NCBI RefSeq assembly: GCF_000826065.2
Contig: NZ_LN623542.1
Span: 528,715-592,714 of the forward strand
Origin: Tessaracoccus massiliensis
GTDB lineage: Bacteria > Actinomycetota > Actinomycetes > Propionibacteriales > Propionibacteriaceae
DNA: 64,000 nt
Direction of reading: 5' to 3'
The position numbers and the translations under genes are program-made. The notes below the pieces were generated by a model that ran no database searches, had not been told where the DNA came from, and saw only the letters and a list, made by a program, of their open reading frames with translations. Position 1 is the first letter of the stretch. Each line of letters starts with the position of its first letter. Below are positions 16,790-25,968 of the stretch, in pieces.

Positions 16790-16835
16790 GCCTGTCCTTC
16801 GACCAGCCGCGAGCGACTGGCTCAGGAACCGGGAG
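16790..16835. repeat. Family-D REP-like repeat between murJ and ligD
   Basis: CTGTCCTTCGACCAGCCGCG...CGACTGGCTCAGGAACCGGG lies in the 88-bp gap between two convergent genes, a position consistent with a terminator-like role. Confidence 0.6.
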
Positions 16836-16839
16836 ATCG

Positions 16840-18984
16840 TCAGCGCTGCCCAGGGCTGCCGAGCACCTTCGCGAGGTCGTAGCTCAACGGCTCGTCCAAC
16901 TGCTCGTAGGTGCACGACTCCGGATCCCGGTCATCCCTCCAGCGCACGAACTGGGCGGTGTGCCGGAAGCGGTCTCCCTCCATGTGGTCGTACTTCACCT
17001 CCACCACGCGTTCGGGGCGCAGGGCGGTGAAGGACAGGTCCTTGGTCGCGTTCCACCGCGACTTCGCCGCCGACGTCGGCGTCCGCTGTCCCGCCGCCTC
17101 GGCCCACGGATGCACGTCGGATTCGTCAACGAGCGGCTGAAGCTCCTCGAACAGCTCCAGTCGCCGCGCCATCGGGAACGCCCCGATCACGCCCACCGAG
17201 TTGAGCCGCCCGTCGTCGGTGTAGAGCCCCAGCAGGAGGGAGCCGACGGCCCGCGGGTCGTTCTTGTGCGGCCGGTAGCCGGCGACGACCACGTCGGCCG
17301 TGCGCTCGTGCTTCAGCTTGTACAGCACCCGCTTGTCCTCCTGGTACGGCTGATCCAGGGGCTTGGCGATCACCCCGTCAAGGCCGGCGCCCTCGAACTG
17401 CTCGAACCACTCCATGGCGGTGGCCTTGTCGCTGGTGGCCTGAGTGAGATGGATGGGTGCTTGCGCCTTCCTCAGCGCCTCTTCCAACGCGACCCTGCGC
17501 TCCGAGAACGGCCGCTCGGTGAGGTTGTCCATGCCCAGCGCCAACAGGTCGAAGGCCACGAAGCTGGCGGGCGTCTCCCGCGCCAGCTTCTCGATCCGAG
17601 ACGCCGCCGGGTGGATCCGCTGCTGCAGGGCGTCGAAGTTGAGCCGGTCCCCCGTCTCGGGGTCGATCATGATGATCTCGCCGTCGATGACCGAATGGTC
17701 CGGGAAGTTCGCGATGACCGCCGCCACCAGTTCCGGGAAGTAGCGGGTCATGGGCCGCTCGTTGCGGCTGCCGATCTCCACGTTGTCCCCCGAGCGCCAG
17801 ATGATCGAGCGGAAGCCGTCCCACTTGGGCTCGAACAGGTACTCGCCCTTCGGCAGCTTCTTCACCGGCTTGGCCAGCATCGGCCCGAACGGTGGGACGA
17901 CGGCGGTGCCCCACTGCGCGTCGCGCTCGGCCTTGGGCGCGAGGTATTCGTCGTCGCCCTTGTCCGTCTTGCGCTTCGAGGGCGGTACCCGCGGCGGTTC
18001 GCCGGGCATCTTCGGGTAGTCGGGTGGAAAGTTCAGCTCGCCCAGCCCCCGCTCGAGGTCCTTGTTCCACAGTTCGAGCGCGCCGTCGACGCTGCCCACC
18101 TCGTCGTCGATGTCCGCCCACGCGCAGCCACGCTCCGCAACGATCCCGGGCACGGTGTGCACGGTGAAGCTGCGCGGGTCTGCGCCCTCGAGGTCCTCCC
18201 AACTGAGCGGCATCGACACCGGGGCGCCGGGTAGGGGGCGCGGCGAGTAGGCGGCGGCGATGGTGCGGTCGCGGTTGGCCTGGTTGAAGTCGACGAACAC
18301 GCGCTCGCCGCGCTCCTCCTTCCACCAGGCGCTGGTGACGAGCTCCGGCAGGCGCCGCTCCAACTCGCGGGCGATGCCGATCACGCCGTGGCGCACGTCC
18401 TGGAACTCGTGTGTCGGCTGGATGCGGGCATAGACGTGCACCCCGCGGTTTCCGGAGGTCTTGGCGTAGGCCTTGAGGCCCACCTCGGCCATGAGGTCGC
18501 GCAGGGCGAGGGCGGCGGTGACGGCATCGGCGAAGCCCCGGCCGGGCTGCGGGTCCAGGTCGATGCGCAGTTCGTCCGGGTTGTCCACCTCGGGCACGCG
18601 CACGGGCCACGGGTGGAAGGTGATGGTGCCCATCTGCGCCGCCCACGCCAGATCGGCCGGCTCGTCGAAGACCAACTGCTCGTGGCGCCGACGCGACGGG
18701 TAGGTGCACATGACGGTGTTGAGGAACTCCGGTGCGCCCCGTGGCGGACGCTTCGAGAAGAACTCCTCCCCCTCGATCCCCTCAGGGAACCGTTGGAGGG
18801 TCATGGGACGGTCGCCGCCCAGGTGCAGGAAGGGATCAGCCACCGCGAGCAGGTACTCCGCGAGCGTGCGCTTGGTCACCGGGCCGGCCCCGTCGTCGGG
18901 CCAGAGCGCCTTATCGGGCGAGGAGAGTTTGACCTCGCGGACGCCCTCGGGGCCGTCGATCGCCAGCATCACGGGATCTGCCAT
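16840..18984 (-). CDS. ligD: LigD-type polymerase-ligase for non-homologous end joining
   Basis: A 714-residue two-domain protein. Residues ~10-300 form the primase-polymerase (PolDom) module with the metal ligands D142-L-D144 in RIDLDPQPG and the HVYARIQP strand. Residues ~355-700 form an ATP-dependent DNA ligase with catalytic Lys387 in FEPKWDGFRS, GEIIMIDP and GLDGVIAKP, then an OB-fold. The 3'-phosphoesterase module of mycobacterial LigD is missing; polymerase-ligase fusions without it occur in other actinobacteria. The enzyme would fill and seal double-strand breaks brought together by Ku. No ku gene is in the window. Confidence 0.93.
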   Translation of the reverse strand: MADPVMLAIDGPEGVREVKLSSPDKALWPDDGAGPVTKRTLAEYLLAVADPFLHLGGDRPMTLQRFPEGIEGEEFFSKRPPRGAPEFLNTVMCTYPSRRRHEQLVFDEPADLAWAAQMGTITFHPWPVRVPEVDNPDELRIDLDPQPGRGFADAVTAALALRDLMAEVGLKAYAKTSGNRGVHVYARIQPTHEFQDVRHGVIGIARELERRLPELVTSAWWKEERGERVFVDFNQANRDRTIAAAYSPRPLPGAPVSMPLSWEDLEGADPRSFTVHTVPGIVAERGCAWADIDDEVGSVDGALELWNKDLERGLGELNFPPDYPKMPGEPPRVPPSKRKTDKGDDEYLAPKAERDAQWGTAVVPPFGPMLAKPVKKLPKGEYLFEPKWDGFRSIIWRSGDNVEIGSRNERPMTRYFPELVAAVIANFPDHSVIDGEIIMIDPETGDRLNFDALQQRIHPAASRIEKLARETPASFVAFDLLALGMDNLTERPFSERRVALEEALRKAQAPIHLTQATSDKATAMEWFEQFEGAGLDGVIAKPLDQPYQEDKRVLYKLKHERTADVVVAGYRPHKNDPRAVGSLLLGLYTDDGRLNSVGVIGAFPMARRLELFEELQPLVDESDVHPWAEAAGQRTPTSAAKSRWNATKDLSFTALRPERVVEVKYDHMEGDRFRHTAQFVRWRDDRDPESCTYEQLDEPLSYDLAKVLGSPGQR

Positions 18985-19041
18985 GCGGCAAGGCTACTTC
19001 CACCGGCCATGACATGGGCCCGCGACGCCGGAGCGGTCCGG

Positions 19042-19806
19042 TCAGCGCATGTCGCGGGGTTTGAACATGGTCAGCAGTGCGGCGCGGTACTCCTCGCGCT
19101 CGGCCGCCATGTCGTCGAGCACCGGGTCGGTGGCCGCGTTGGGATCGAATCGCGCGTAGGCGCGCTCGGCCGCGAGCATCACGTGGGTGCAGATGGAGCC
19201 CACCTGGGCGTCGTCGAGCCACTTCGGGTCGAACGCGACACGCTCGGCGATGCCTGCTCCATTGAGGGTGATCGTGACCCCCTTGGATCTGCCCGACACC
19301 GGGGCGGGTGGAGGAGGGGCCTGATGCTCGGCCAGCGCCGCCGCGTGGCGCTCGTCCATCTCCTTGCCCAGCTGATCGAACATCACCAGGGAACGGCGAC
19401 TCAGCTCCGGCAGGTCCACGAAGCTCTCCAGCACGTCAGCAGGGACCTCGGGGCTCCGGGGCGACTCGTCGTGCTCCGGTTCGAGCCGCACACACGACAA
19501 CAGGAAGGCCTGCCGGAACCGGGATTCCAGCCCAGCCGCGTCGGGCACCTTGTGGAACCACACCGGGGAGAGCCGCACCTTGGTGAGGCGGCCGTCTTCC
19601 ACCCAGATACGCACGATCCTGTCGTAATCCGAGAAGCCGCCGTCCGTGTCGTCGAACCCGGCTTCCTCCGGCTCATCGTCATCGGCTGCCCCATAGGCCG
19701 GCGCCGCTAAGGGGTCGTCCTCGACGGCGGGTTCCTCCTCAGGCGCCTCGCTGGCCGGCATCGGGGCCAGCGGGTCGTAGTCGTCATCACATCCGGTCAC
19801 GGTCAC
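19042..19806 (-). CDS. Protein with two YbaB/EbfC-like halves (EspL-like), last gene of the esp-like operon
   Basis: A 254-residue acidic protein; the GTG at 19806 is chosen because it overlaps the upstream stop by four bases (GTGA). After an Asp/Glu/Pro-rich N-terminus, two similar segments appear: RIVRIWVEDGRLTKVRLSPV (about 60-110) and GVTITLNGAGIAERVAFDPK (about 190-235), each followed by an amphipathic helix. Both look like the beta-beta-helix part of the YbaB/EbfC fold. ESX-1 loci encode a YbaB-family protein, EspL (Rv3880c), beside EspB and EspK, which fits the neighbours here. The assignment is by pattern and context; no catalytic residues are visible. Confidence 0.5.
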   Translation of the reverse strand: MTVTGCDDDYDPLAPMPASEAPEEEPAVEDDPLAAPAYGAADDDEPEEAGFDDTDGGFSDYDRIVRIWVEDGRLTKVRLSPVWFHKVPDAAGLESRFRQAFLLSCVRLEPEHDESPRSPEVPADVLESFVDLPELSRRSLVMFDQLGKEMDERHAAALAEHQAPPPPAPVSGRSKGVTITLNGAGIAERVAFDPKWLDDAQVGSICTHVMLAAERAYARFDPNAATDPVLDDMAAEREEYRAALLTMFKPRDMR

Positions 19807-20351
19807 GGAACCTCGGCGGCGAACAACTCGCACCAGGCCGCCAACTCATCAAACGTCAACGTGTCGAACTCATCCACCGCACCCCAGGACCGCCCCGAGC
19901 TTCCATTGAAATGACAGGTCTCCCGCTCGAACGAATCCACGTAACACCAGACCCCGGGACGAAGCTCCTCCGGGTTGTTCATCTGCACCCCGTAATCCTC
20001 ACCCGCCGGCTCGGCCCAACTGGTCGGCAGCACGCTGATGCGCTCAGACTCCGCCACCGTGGCCCGCTCGATGTCATACGACGGCGCCCCCGCCGTCCAC
20101 ACCAACGTGTACCCGTCGATCTCCGCCGGATACTCCTCATCCGGCAACCGTCCGATATCCCCACTCAACTCGGGGCTGGGCTCAACCGTCGGCTCCGAGG
20201 GCGACGACGTCGCCGTCGACTCCTCCGTGACGACGGGGCTCGGCGCCGGCGACTCCTGCCCCGAAGGGGTGCAACCGAGGAGCAGCCCAGCGCCGGCCAG
20301 CAGCACCAGGGTCACACTTCGCAGGTGGGGCCCACTCTTCCGCGGATCCAT
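19803..20351 (-). CDS. Secreted lipoprotein of unknown function in the esp-like operon
   Basis: A 182-residue product with a signal peptide ending in the lipobox LLGC (LVLLAGAGLLLGCTPSG), then a Ser/Thr/Pro/Glu-rich linker of ~45 residues and a compact domain with four cysteine-free strands followed by WCYVDSF, CHFNGS and WCELF, which could form disulfides outside the cell. ATG 20351 shares one base with the upstream stop (TGATG) and the downstream gene overlaps by four bases, so it is translated as part of the operon. I recognise no family. Confidence 0.7.
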   Translation of the reverse strand: MDPRKSGPHLRSVTLVLLAGAGLLLGCTPSGQESPAPSPVVTEESTATSSPSEPTVEPSPELSGDIGRLPDEEYPAEIDGYTLVWTAGAPSYDIERATVAESERISVLPTSWAEPAGEDYGVQMNNPEELRPGVWCYVDSFERETCHFNGSSGRSWGAVDEFDTLTFDELAAWCELFAAEVP

Positions 20352-21325
20352 CAATCCTCATTCCTGTACACGCCGTCGTTGCCGGGATTCCCGGCGCTGT
20401 GGGACCCCGGGCCGTCCACTCGGGTGTCGTCGGCCGCATCCGTGTCCGGCACGCCGTCGGTCTGCTCGGGGGGCGTGCCAGCCTGGCCGCCACCGGTGGG
20501 CCAGGACCCGGGCGTCAGCAGCGCCGGAGCGGAGAGGACGTTGTGCACCTGCGCCTGGAGGTTCTGGGCGACCTCCTTCACCGGCTCGCCCTGGCGTGCC
20601 TTCTGAATACTGCTTGACAGCTCCTGCAGCAGGGGGGCCGCCGCGGACACCCGCCGGTAGTAGGCGTCCCCCTGGCTGCCGGAAAGCGTGTTGATCTCCG
20701 CGGTCACCCGGATCATCTCCCGGTCCATGAAGAGGAACAGCGCCCGGTTGAACAGGGCGATCTGGTTGATGGCGTTCGCCATGCTCACCGCCATCCCCTG
20801 CAACTCCTGCGTGGCGTCGCGCTGGACGGTGCTGCGCTGACCGTAGCCCACGCTGGCCTCGCCCTGCCAACCAGGGATCTGCTCGACATGGGCAATCCGC
20901 GCCTGGATGTCGCTGATTCGGGTGGAAGACTCCTGCCACGCCCGTGCATCCGCCTCCAGGTCACCAGGCACCGGGCCAACGTTCTCCTTCACACTTGAGA
21001 CCGAGCTATCAATCGCCCCGAGGAAACGACGGCACAACTCGATGCGTTGGTTACCAGCAGCCTTGAAGTCCTGACGCCCAGGCCAGTAGCCGAAGGGGCC
21101 GTCCTTCCAGAGGGCCTCCAACTCGGACATCAGGTTCCAGGACTCCTGCTCGTCCTTCTCGATCGCGTTCTCGACGGCGGTCTCAAGAGACCTGAAGGTG
21201 TTGGGCAGCCGGTAGGCGCTGACGTTCTCAGCGTCCTTGAGCGTGAACCCGCTACGCAGTGCCCAACTCTGGACGGCTGCGGCGATGCCGCCGCCGTCCG
21301 CCGTGTGATGCGCGAGATGGGTCAT
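20351..21325 (-). CDS. Helical WxG-containing protein, EspB / WXG100-like
   Basis: A 324-residue, largely helical protein without a signal peptide. Two long helical regions surround a loop containing PGWQGEAS followed by Y and QRSTVQRDA, the W-x-G turn typical of ESX (type VII) substrates. A second helical stretch (MANAINQIALFNRALFLFMD) follows, and the last ~70 residues are Gly/Pro/Asp-rich and disordered. This layout recalls EspB-like or PPE-like secreted proteins. It overlaps both neighbours by ATGA/TGATG, so it is co-translated with the repeat protein upstream. No secretion ATPase is present in the window. Confidence 0.5.
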   Translation of the reverse strand: MTHLAHHTADGGGIAAAVQSWALRSGFTLKDAENVSAYRLPNTFRSLETAVENAIEKDEQESWNLMSELEALWKDGPFGYWPGRQDFKAAGNQRIELCRRFLGAIDSSVSSVKENVGPVPGDLEADARAWQESSTRISDIQARIAHVEQIPGWQGEASVGYGQRSTVQRDATQELQGMAVSMANAINQIALFNRALFLFMDREMIRVTAEINTLSGSQGDAYYRRVSAAAPLLQELSSSIQKARQGEPVKEVAQNLQAQVHNVLSAPALLTPGSWPTGGGQAGTPPEQTDGVPDTDAADDTRVDGPGSHSAGNPGNDGVYRNED

Positions 21326-22749
21326 CCGATCTTCCCCGCTTCCTGCACGTTGGCCTGCTCAGCCTGCCGGTAACTGTTAGCCGTGTCCATCAGCAGGCCA
21401 GAAATCGAGTTGTATTCGCCGCCTGCTCCGGTGGACCACTGCGTGGTGGAACTTGAGAGGGAGACAACCCCCAGATCTGGCACCAGCCCGAACGTCGTCG
21501 GCACGTTGGTGGTGGTGACCGCGCTCATGTCGCTGGACAGTTGGTTCCAGTCCTTCGCCACGGCCTCCAACTGCTCAGGGTCCACCTGGTAGTCGGTGCC
21601 TCCACCGCCACCCCCGGAACTCGTGCGCGGTGTCGCGCCGGGACCAGTTGGACCACCTGGCCCACCCGGATAGCTGCTACTCGGGTACGTCGGTGAGGGT
21701 GGCGGCGCACCCACCTGGGGGCTGGGCGTCGGGTAGTAACCCGACGGCGGGGTGGACGGATTCGGGTACGACGGCGGCACGTAACCCGGATCGCCAGGAC
21801 CAGGCACATAACCGGGATCGCCAGGACGCGGGACGTAGCCCGGATCGCCAGGACCCGGCACATAGCCCGGATCACCCGGACCAGGAACGTAACCAGGATC
21901 ACCCGGACGCGGGGTGTAGCCCGGATCGCCGGGACCAGGCACATAGCCCGGGTCACCAGGGCGCGGGACGTAGCCCGGGTCACCCGGACGCGGGACGTAG
22001 CCCGGATCACCCGGACGCGGGACGTAGCCCGGATCACCCGGACGCGGAACATAGCCCGGATCACCCGGACGCGGAACATAGCCCGGATCACCCGGACCAG
22101 GAACGTAGCCGGGATCACCCGGACGCGGGTTGTAGCCCGGATCACCCGGGCCCGGAACGTAACCAGGATCACCCGGACGCGGGTTGTAGCCCGGGTCACC
22201 CGGACGCGGGATGTAACCGGGATCACCCGGACCAGGGACGTAGCCCGGGTCACCGGGACCCGGCACGTAGCCCGGCTCACCGGGGCCAGGGCGATCACCG
22301 CCGGGGCCGACGCCGGCCGCCATGGGGCCGAACGATGGGCCGCCCCCGCCGCCAGGGAGGCCGCCTGGGCCACCCAGGCTGCCGGGAGCGACACCGCCAA
22401 CGGGCGCGCCGGCGCCACCGGGAACGGGTGCACCGGGCATACCGGCTCCGGGGGCGCCGCGCATCATGCCTGCGCCGCCGAGGCCCCCCATGGGATCCCC
22501 ACCGACGACGCCGCCGGGGGCGGCCGCTCCGCCACGGCCCGCTCCGCCTGCGCCACCCATCATGGGGGGCATCATCGACTGGCCGCCCTGGCCTTTCTTC
22601 CCCTTGGACCCGACGGAATTGGGGTTCAGCTGGGCCTCTCCCAGATCCGAATCGTCAATCTCATCATCGGAATCCGCGCGCACACCCGCGATACCGCCTT
22701 CGGCGGCACGCTTCATCGCCTGTTCCCATACGTGCTCAGCGTCAGTCAT
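21322..22749 (-). CDS. PGDPGY nonapeptide-repeat protein with EspC-like C-terminal domain
   Basis: ATG 22749 is preferred because GAGGAG lies six bases upstream; the protein is then 475 residues. The N-terminal ~50 residues are acidic and helical (DAEHVWEQAMKRAAEGG), followed by a Gly/Pro/Met-rich region. Nineteen consecutive 9-residue units of consensus [V/N]P[G/R]PG[D/E]PGY follow (about residues 153-323). The last ~85 residues begin YQVDPEQLEAVAKDWNQLS and end ANSYRQAEQANVQ, matching the helical-hairpin pattern of EspC/DUF2580 and WXG100 ESX proteins. It has no signal peptide. The repeat could form an extended polyproline/beta-turn filament. First gene of a four-gene overlapping operon. 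Confidence 0.6.
   Translation of the reverse strand: MTDAEHVWEQAMKRAAEGGIAGVRADSDDEIDDSDLGEAQLNPNSVGSKGKKGQGGQSMMPPMMGGAGGAGRGGAAAPGGVVGGDPMGGLGGAGMMRGAPGAGMPGAPVPGGAGAPVGGVAPGSLGGPGGLPGGGGGPSFGPMAAGVGPGGDRPGPGEPGYVPGPGDPGYVPGPGDPGYIPRPGDPGYNPRPGDPGYVPGPGDPGYNPRPGDPGYVPGPGDPGYVPRPGDPGYVPRPGDPGYVPRPGDPGYVPRPGDPGYVPRPGDPGYVPGPGDPGYTPRPGDPGYVPGPGDPGYVPGPGDPGYVPRPGDPGYVPGPGDPGYVPPSYPNPSTPPSGYYPTPSPQVGAPPPSPTYPSSSYPGGPGGPTGPGATPRTSSGGGGGGTDYQVDPEQLEAVAKDWNQLSSDMSAVTTTNVPTTFGLVPDLGVVSLSSSTTQWSTGAGGEYNSISGLLMDTANSYRQAEQANVQEAGKIG
21781..22293 (-). repeat. Coding 27-bp tandem repeat, 19 units
   Basis: Nineteen in-frame 27-bp units encode the PGDPGY nonapeptides. Units differ mainly at the codon switching Gly and Arg and at the Val/Asn/Thr/Ile position, while PGDPGY is nearly invariant; the first unit has Glu for Asp. 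Confidence 0.9.
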
Positions 22750-22854
22750 CGCCATCTCCTCAGGACATAGACCGATTCCCAGTTAACCAGCCGGAGGGAT
22801 CAGATCGGTGGATTCCTCCCCGCCGACGTTCAGGGACTCAACCAACGTCAGGTC

Positions 22855-25800
22855 TCACGCGGCGTGGGTCACCTTGTACTGCGCCGCCGTCAGGCGACGC
22901 TTGCGGGCAATCGCGGTGACCGACAGCGCCAGGGCGATGACCCCGAACAGCAGTGCGACGGTGGCGAGGCCCACCTCGCCGGTGCCATCGGCCATGTGCG
23001 TGCGCACCAACTCGAGGCCGTTCTGCAGCGGCGAGATCGCGCCGATCGGGGAGAGCCAGCCCACGGCCGACGACAGGCCGAGACCCACCGTCACCACGAG
23101 GAGGAGCACCGAGATGGCGCGACCCACGTTGCCCAGCCAGCCCGCCAGTGCATGGTTGGCCAGCGCGAACGAACCGCCCAGCGCCATCATCAGCAACACC
23201 AGCACACCGGCCGTCCCGGCGCTGAGGCCCAGCAGGACGGAACCGATCAGGCCCAGGATGAGGCCCTCGCCGACGACGAGCGCCAGCGGCAGCCACACCG
23301 TGCGGCCCCACAGCGCGACGCTGGCGGCGCGGGAGGTCACCACGTCGCGCGGCACCGGGCGCCAGAAGGCGAACGCGGCCAGGCCGCCCAGCCACAGGCC
23401 GGCGACGATCAGCAGCGCCGTCGACGACACCTTGGCGGGGCTGATCAGTTCGTCGTTCTGGGCGACAGGCGCGGCGGCGACGCTGGAGAGCTGCTTGCGC
23501 TCCTCCTGCGAGTAGCTCGGCAGGTCCTGCGCACCCTTCTCCAGCTCGGTGTTGAAGAGCTGGAGGCCGTCAGAGAGCTCGCCGGCGCCGTCGGACAGTT
23601 GGCTCAGCCCGTCGCTGAGGGCGGTGCTGCCCTCCGCGGCCTGGCGCACGCCCTGCGTGTACTGGCCCACGCCGTCGACGTAGGTCTCGGCGCCGTCCTG
23701 CAGCTCGCCCACCCCGGAATCGAGCTGGCCGACGCCATCGGCGAGGCCGGAGGCGCCGTCGGCCAGGCCGCGGGCGCCGGTCTGCAGCCGCCGCACGCCA
23801 TCGGGCAGCGCCGAAACGCCGTCGGAGAGCTGCGTCACACCGTCGGAAAGCTGCCGCGCACCGGTCTGCAGCTGCTGCACCCCACCGGGCAGCGCCGAAA
23901 CGCCGTCGGAAAGCTGCGTCACACCGTCGGAAAGCTGCCGCGCACCCGTCTGCAACTGCTGCACCCCGCCGGGCAGTTGGGCTGCGCCGTCGGAGAGCTG
24001 GGTGGCGCCATCGGCCAGAGCGGCCGTGCCGGTATCGAGTTCGGAGGCGCCGCCGGCCAGCGCTGACGTGCCGTCCGCCAAACCGCGGGCACCCTCGGCG
24101 AGCTGGGTGATGCCGCCGGGCAGCGCACCGATCTCCTCCTTGAGCTGCTGCAGGCCGCCGTTGAGCAGCGGCGCACCCTGCGCGATGAGGGGCGCGGCCT
24201 CGACGAGGGGCTGGGCCTCGGTGACGATCTGGTCTGCGCCGTCGCGCACCTGGGTGAGCCCGCCCTTGAGCTGGTCCATCTGCGCGGGCAGGTCCGCGAG
24301 CCCTGCGGCGAGTTCGTCCACGCCATCTGCGAGCTGACCGGCGCCGGCGGCAAGCGCTGCGGCGCCGGCGAGCAGCGACTGGCCGCTCTGCGAATCCGCG
24401 GTGTTGAGCATGGCGCTGGCGGTCCCGGTGCCCGCCTGGAACCCGGCCCCGAAGCTGGCCTCCACGCCGGCGCGGAACGTCTGCTCCAGCATGGCGCAGG
24501 TTGCCGGATCCTCCACCGGGCACACGAACCCGGCGGCGATCTGGTCCACCGCAGCGGCCACCTCTGCGGGCATGGGCGCCTGCCCGGAGGCGAACGCCTG
24601 GAGCGTCTGGTCAACCTGGGCGAGGCCGCCGCTCAGCGCGGTGGCGCCGTCGGCGCTCTGGCGCGCGCCGGTGGTGAGCGCCTCGAGGCCTTCCGCACCG
24701 CCTGCGGGGGTGTCGAGTTCGTTGATGATCTGGTCCAGGCCGCCGCGGAGCTCCCCGACCCCCTCGACGAGGGCCGCCGAGCCGTTCGCGAACTCGGGCA
24801 GGCCCCCCAGCAGCGGGGCGGCCTGATCGGCCAGCTGGGTCACGCCGTCGACGAGGGCCGGCGCCTGCGCGGCGAACTCGTCGACACCATCAGCCAACTG
24901 GTCCGCGCCGGTGGCCAGCTCCCCCGCACCCGTGGCGAGTTCGCCGGCGCCGTCGGAGAGCTGGGTGACGCCGTCGGCAAGCTGCGAGGCGCCGTCGGCC
25001 AACGCCGGCGCCTGCCCCGCAAACTCATCGACACCATCAGCAAGCTGATCGGCACCACCGGCAAGCTGCGAGGCACCCTCGGCCAACACCGGCGCCTGCC
25101 CCGCAAACTCATCGACACCATCAGCAAGCTGATCGGCACCACCGGCAAGCTGCGAGGCACCATCGGCCAACGCCGGCGCCTGCCCCGCAAACTCATCCAC
25201 ACCATCAGCAAGCTGGCCTGCGCCGTCAGCGAGCTGCCCGGCGCCGGAGTTGAGTTCGCCCACGCCGCTGCGGAGCTCGCCCACGCCGTCGGCGAGCTGC
25301 GAGCCGCCGTCGACGAGGGGGCCGGCGTTGTCGCTGAGCTGCGTCATGCCGTCGCTCAGCTCAGCCGCGCCGTCCGCGGACTGCTGTGCGCCGTCGGCCA
25401 GTTGGGAGGAGCCGTCGTTGAGCTGCGAGACACCGTCGATCATCTCGCCGAACTGCTCGCCGACGGTGTTGAAGCCCACGTAGATGCCGTCGAGGTAGCC
25501 CTCGGTGAGCTGGGAGTTGATGGTGTCGGTGGCGATGCGCGCGATCTGCTCGGCCACCTGCGAATCGGTCACGGGCGCGTTCTCGCTGACGGTGACCTGG
25601 ATGCCGGCCTGCTCGGCGCGGGCCGCGTCGTTCTCCGACCAGGAGGTGGCGTTCTTCGAGAAGTTCTCCGGGATGGTCACCACCGCGGAGTACTTGCCGG
25701 AGCGGAGGCCCTCCTCCGCGCTGGGCGTATCTGCGAGGGTCCAGTTGATGTTGTCGCCTTCGCGCTCGAGCATGGCGGCGGCCAACTGGCGGCCCATGGG

Positions 25801-25968
25801 GATGTACTGGTCCCCCACGGTGACGGCCTGGTCGAGGTTGACGACGGCGGCGCCGATCCGTTGCTCACCGCCCCGGCCGATCAGCCCCAGCAGGATGCCC
25901 ACGGCCAGCAGCGGCACCAGGGCCATCGCCAGGATCTGGGTTGCGTTGGGTCGCTTGAACTTGCTCAT
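22855..25968 (-). CDS. YhgE/Pip-like membrane protein with long heptad-repeat extracellular domain
   Basis: From ATG 25968, which overlaps the MMPL stop by four bases, the 1037-residue protein has one N-terminal helix (ILAMALVPLLAVGILLGLIG), a globular segment to ~165, then ~650 residues of heptads of the form LxDGxxQ/LADGAxE that predict a long coiled coil. The C-terminal ~200 residues contain about five transmembrane helices. This matches the YhgE/Pip family, whose members include a phage-infection protein and partners of lipid or type VII export. Two cysteines (FVCPVEDPATCAM) may form a disulfide. Operon position ties it to the MMPL transporter and TetR control. Confidence 0.82.
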   Translation of the reverse strand: MSKFKRPNATQILAMALVPLLAVGILLGLIGRGGEQRIGAAVVNLDQAVTVGDQYIPMGRQLAAAMLEREGDNINWTLADTPSAEEGLRSGKYSAVVTIPENFSKNATSWSENDAARAEQAGIQVTVSENAPVTDSQVAEQIARIATDTINSQLTEGYLDGIYVGFNTVGEQFGEMIDGVSQLNDGSSQLADGAQQSADGAAELSDGMTQLSDNAGPLVDGGSQLADGVGELRSGVGELNSGAGQLADGAGQLADGVDEFAGQAPALADGASQLAGGADQLADGVDEFAGQAPVLAEGASQLAGGADQLADGVDEFAGQAPALADGASQLADGVTQLSDGAGELATGAGELATGADQLADGVDEFAAQAPALVDGVTQLADQAAPLLGGLPEFANGSAALVEGVGELRGGLDQIINELDTPAGGAEGLEALTTGARQSADGATALSGGLAQVDQTLQAFASGQAPMPAEVAAAVDQIAAGFVCPVEDPATCAMLEQTFRAGVEASFGAGFQAGTGTASAMLNTADSQSGQSLLAGAAALAAGAGQLADGVDELAAGLADLPAQMDQLKGGLTQVRDGADQIVTEAQPLVEAAPLIAQGAPLLNGGLQQLKEEIGALPGGITQLAEGARGLADGTSALAGGASELDTGTAALADGATQLSDGAAQLPGGVQQLQTGARQLSDGVTQLSDGVSALPGGVQQLQTGARQLSDGVTQLSDGVSALPDGVRRLQTGARGLADGASGLADGVGQLDSGVGELQDGAETYVDGVGQYTQGVRQAAEGSTALSDGLSQLSDGAGELSDGLQLFNTELEKGAQDLPSYSQEERKQLSSVAAAPVAQNDELISPAKVSSTALLIVAGLWLGGLAAFAFWRPVPRDVVTSRAASVALWGRTVWLPLALVVGEGLILGLIGSVLLGLSAGTAGVLVLLMMALGGSFALANHALAGWLGNVGRAISVLLLVVTVGLGLSSAVGWLSPIGAISPLQNGLELVRTHMADGTGEVGLATVALLFGVIALALSVTAIARKRRLTAAQYKVTHAA
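23811..23960. repeat. 84-bp coding tandem repeat (YhgE-like gene, distal set)
   Basis: Near-identical 84-bp (28-residue, four-heptad) units encode GVQQLQTGARQLSDGVTQLS and the following heptad. Equivalent points are at 23811 and 23895. Confidence 0.8.
25021..25220. repeat. 84-bp coding tandem repeat (YhgE-like gene, proximal set)
   Basis: AAACTCATCGACACCATCAG-type units recur at 25021, 25105 and 25189, exactly 84 bp apart, encoding LADGVDEFAGQAP plus LADGASQLAGG. Recent unit duplication in frame is likely. Confidence 0.85.

Noticed and set aside
21781-22293. CRISPR-like regular array
   Set aside because: Units are contiguous 27-bp coding repeats without unique spacers and encode an uninterrupted nonapeptide pattern.
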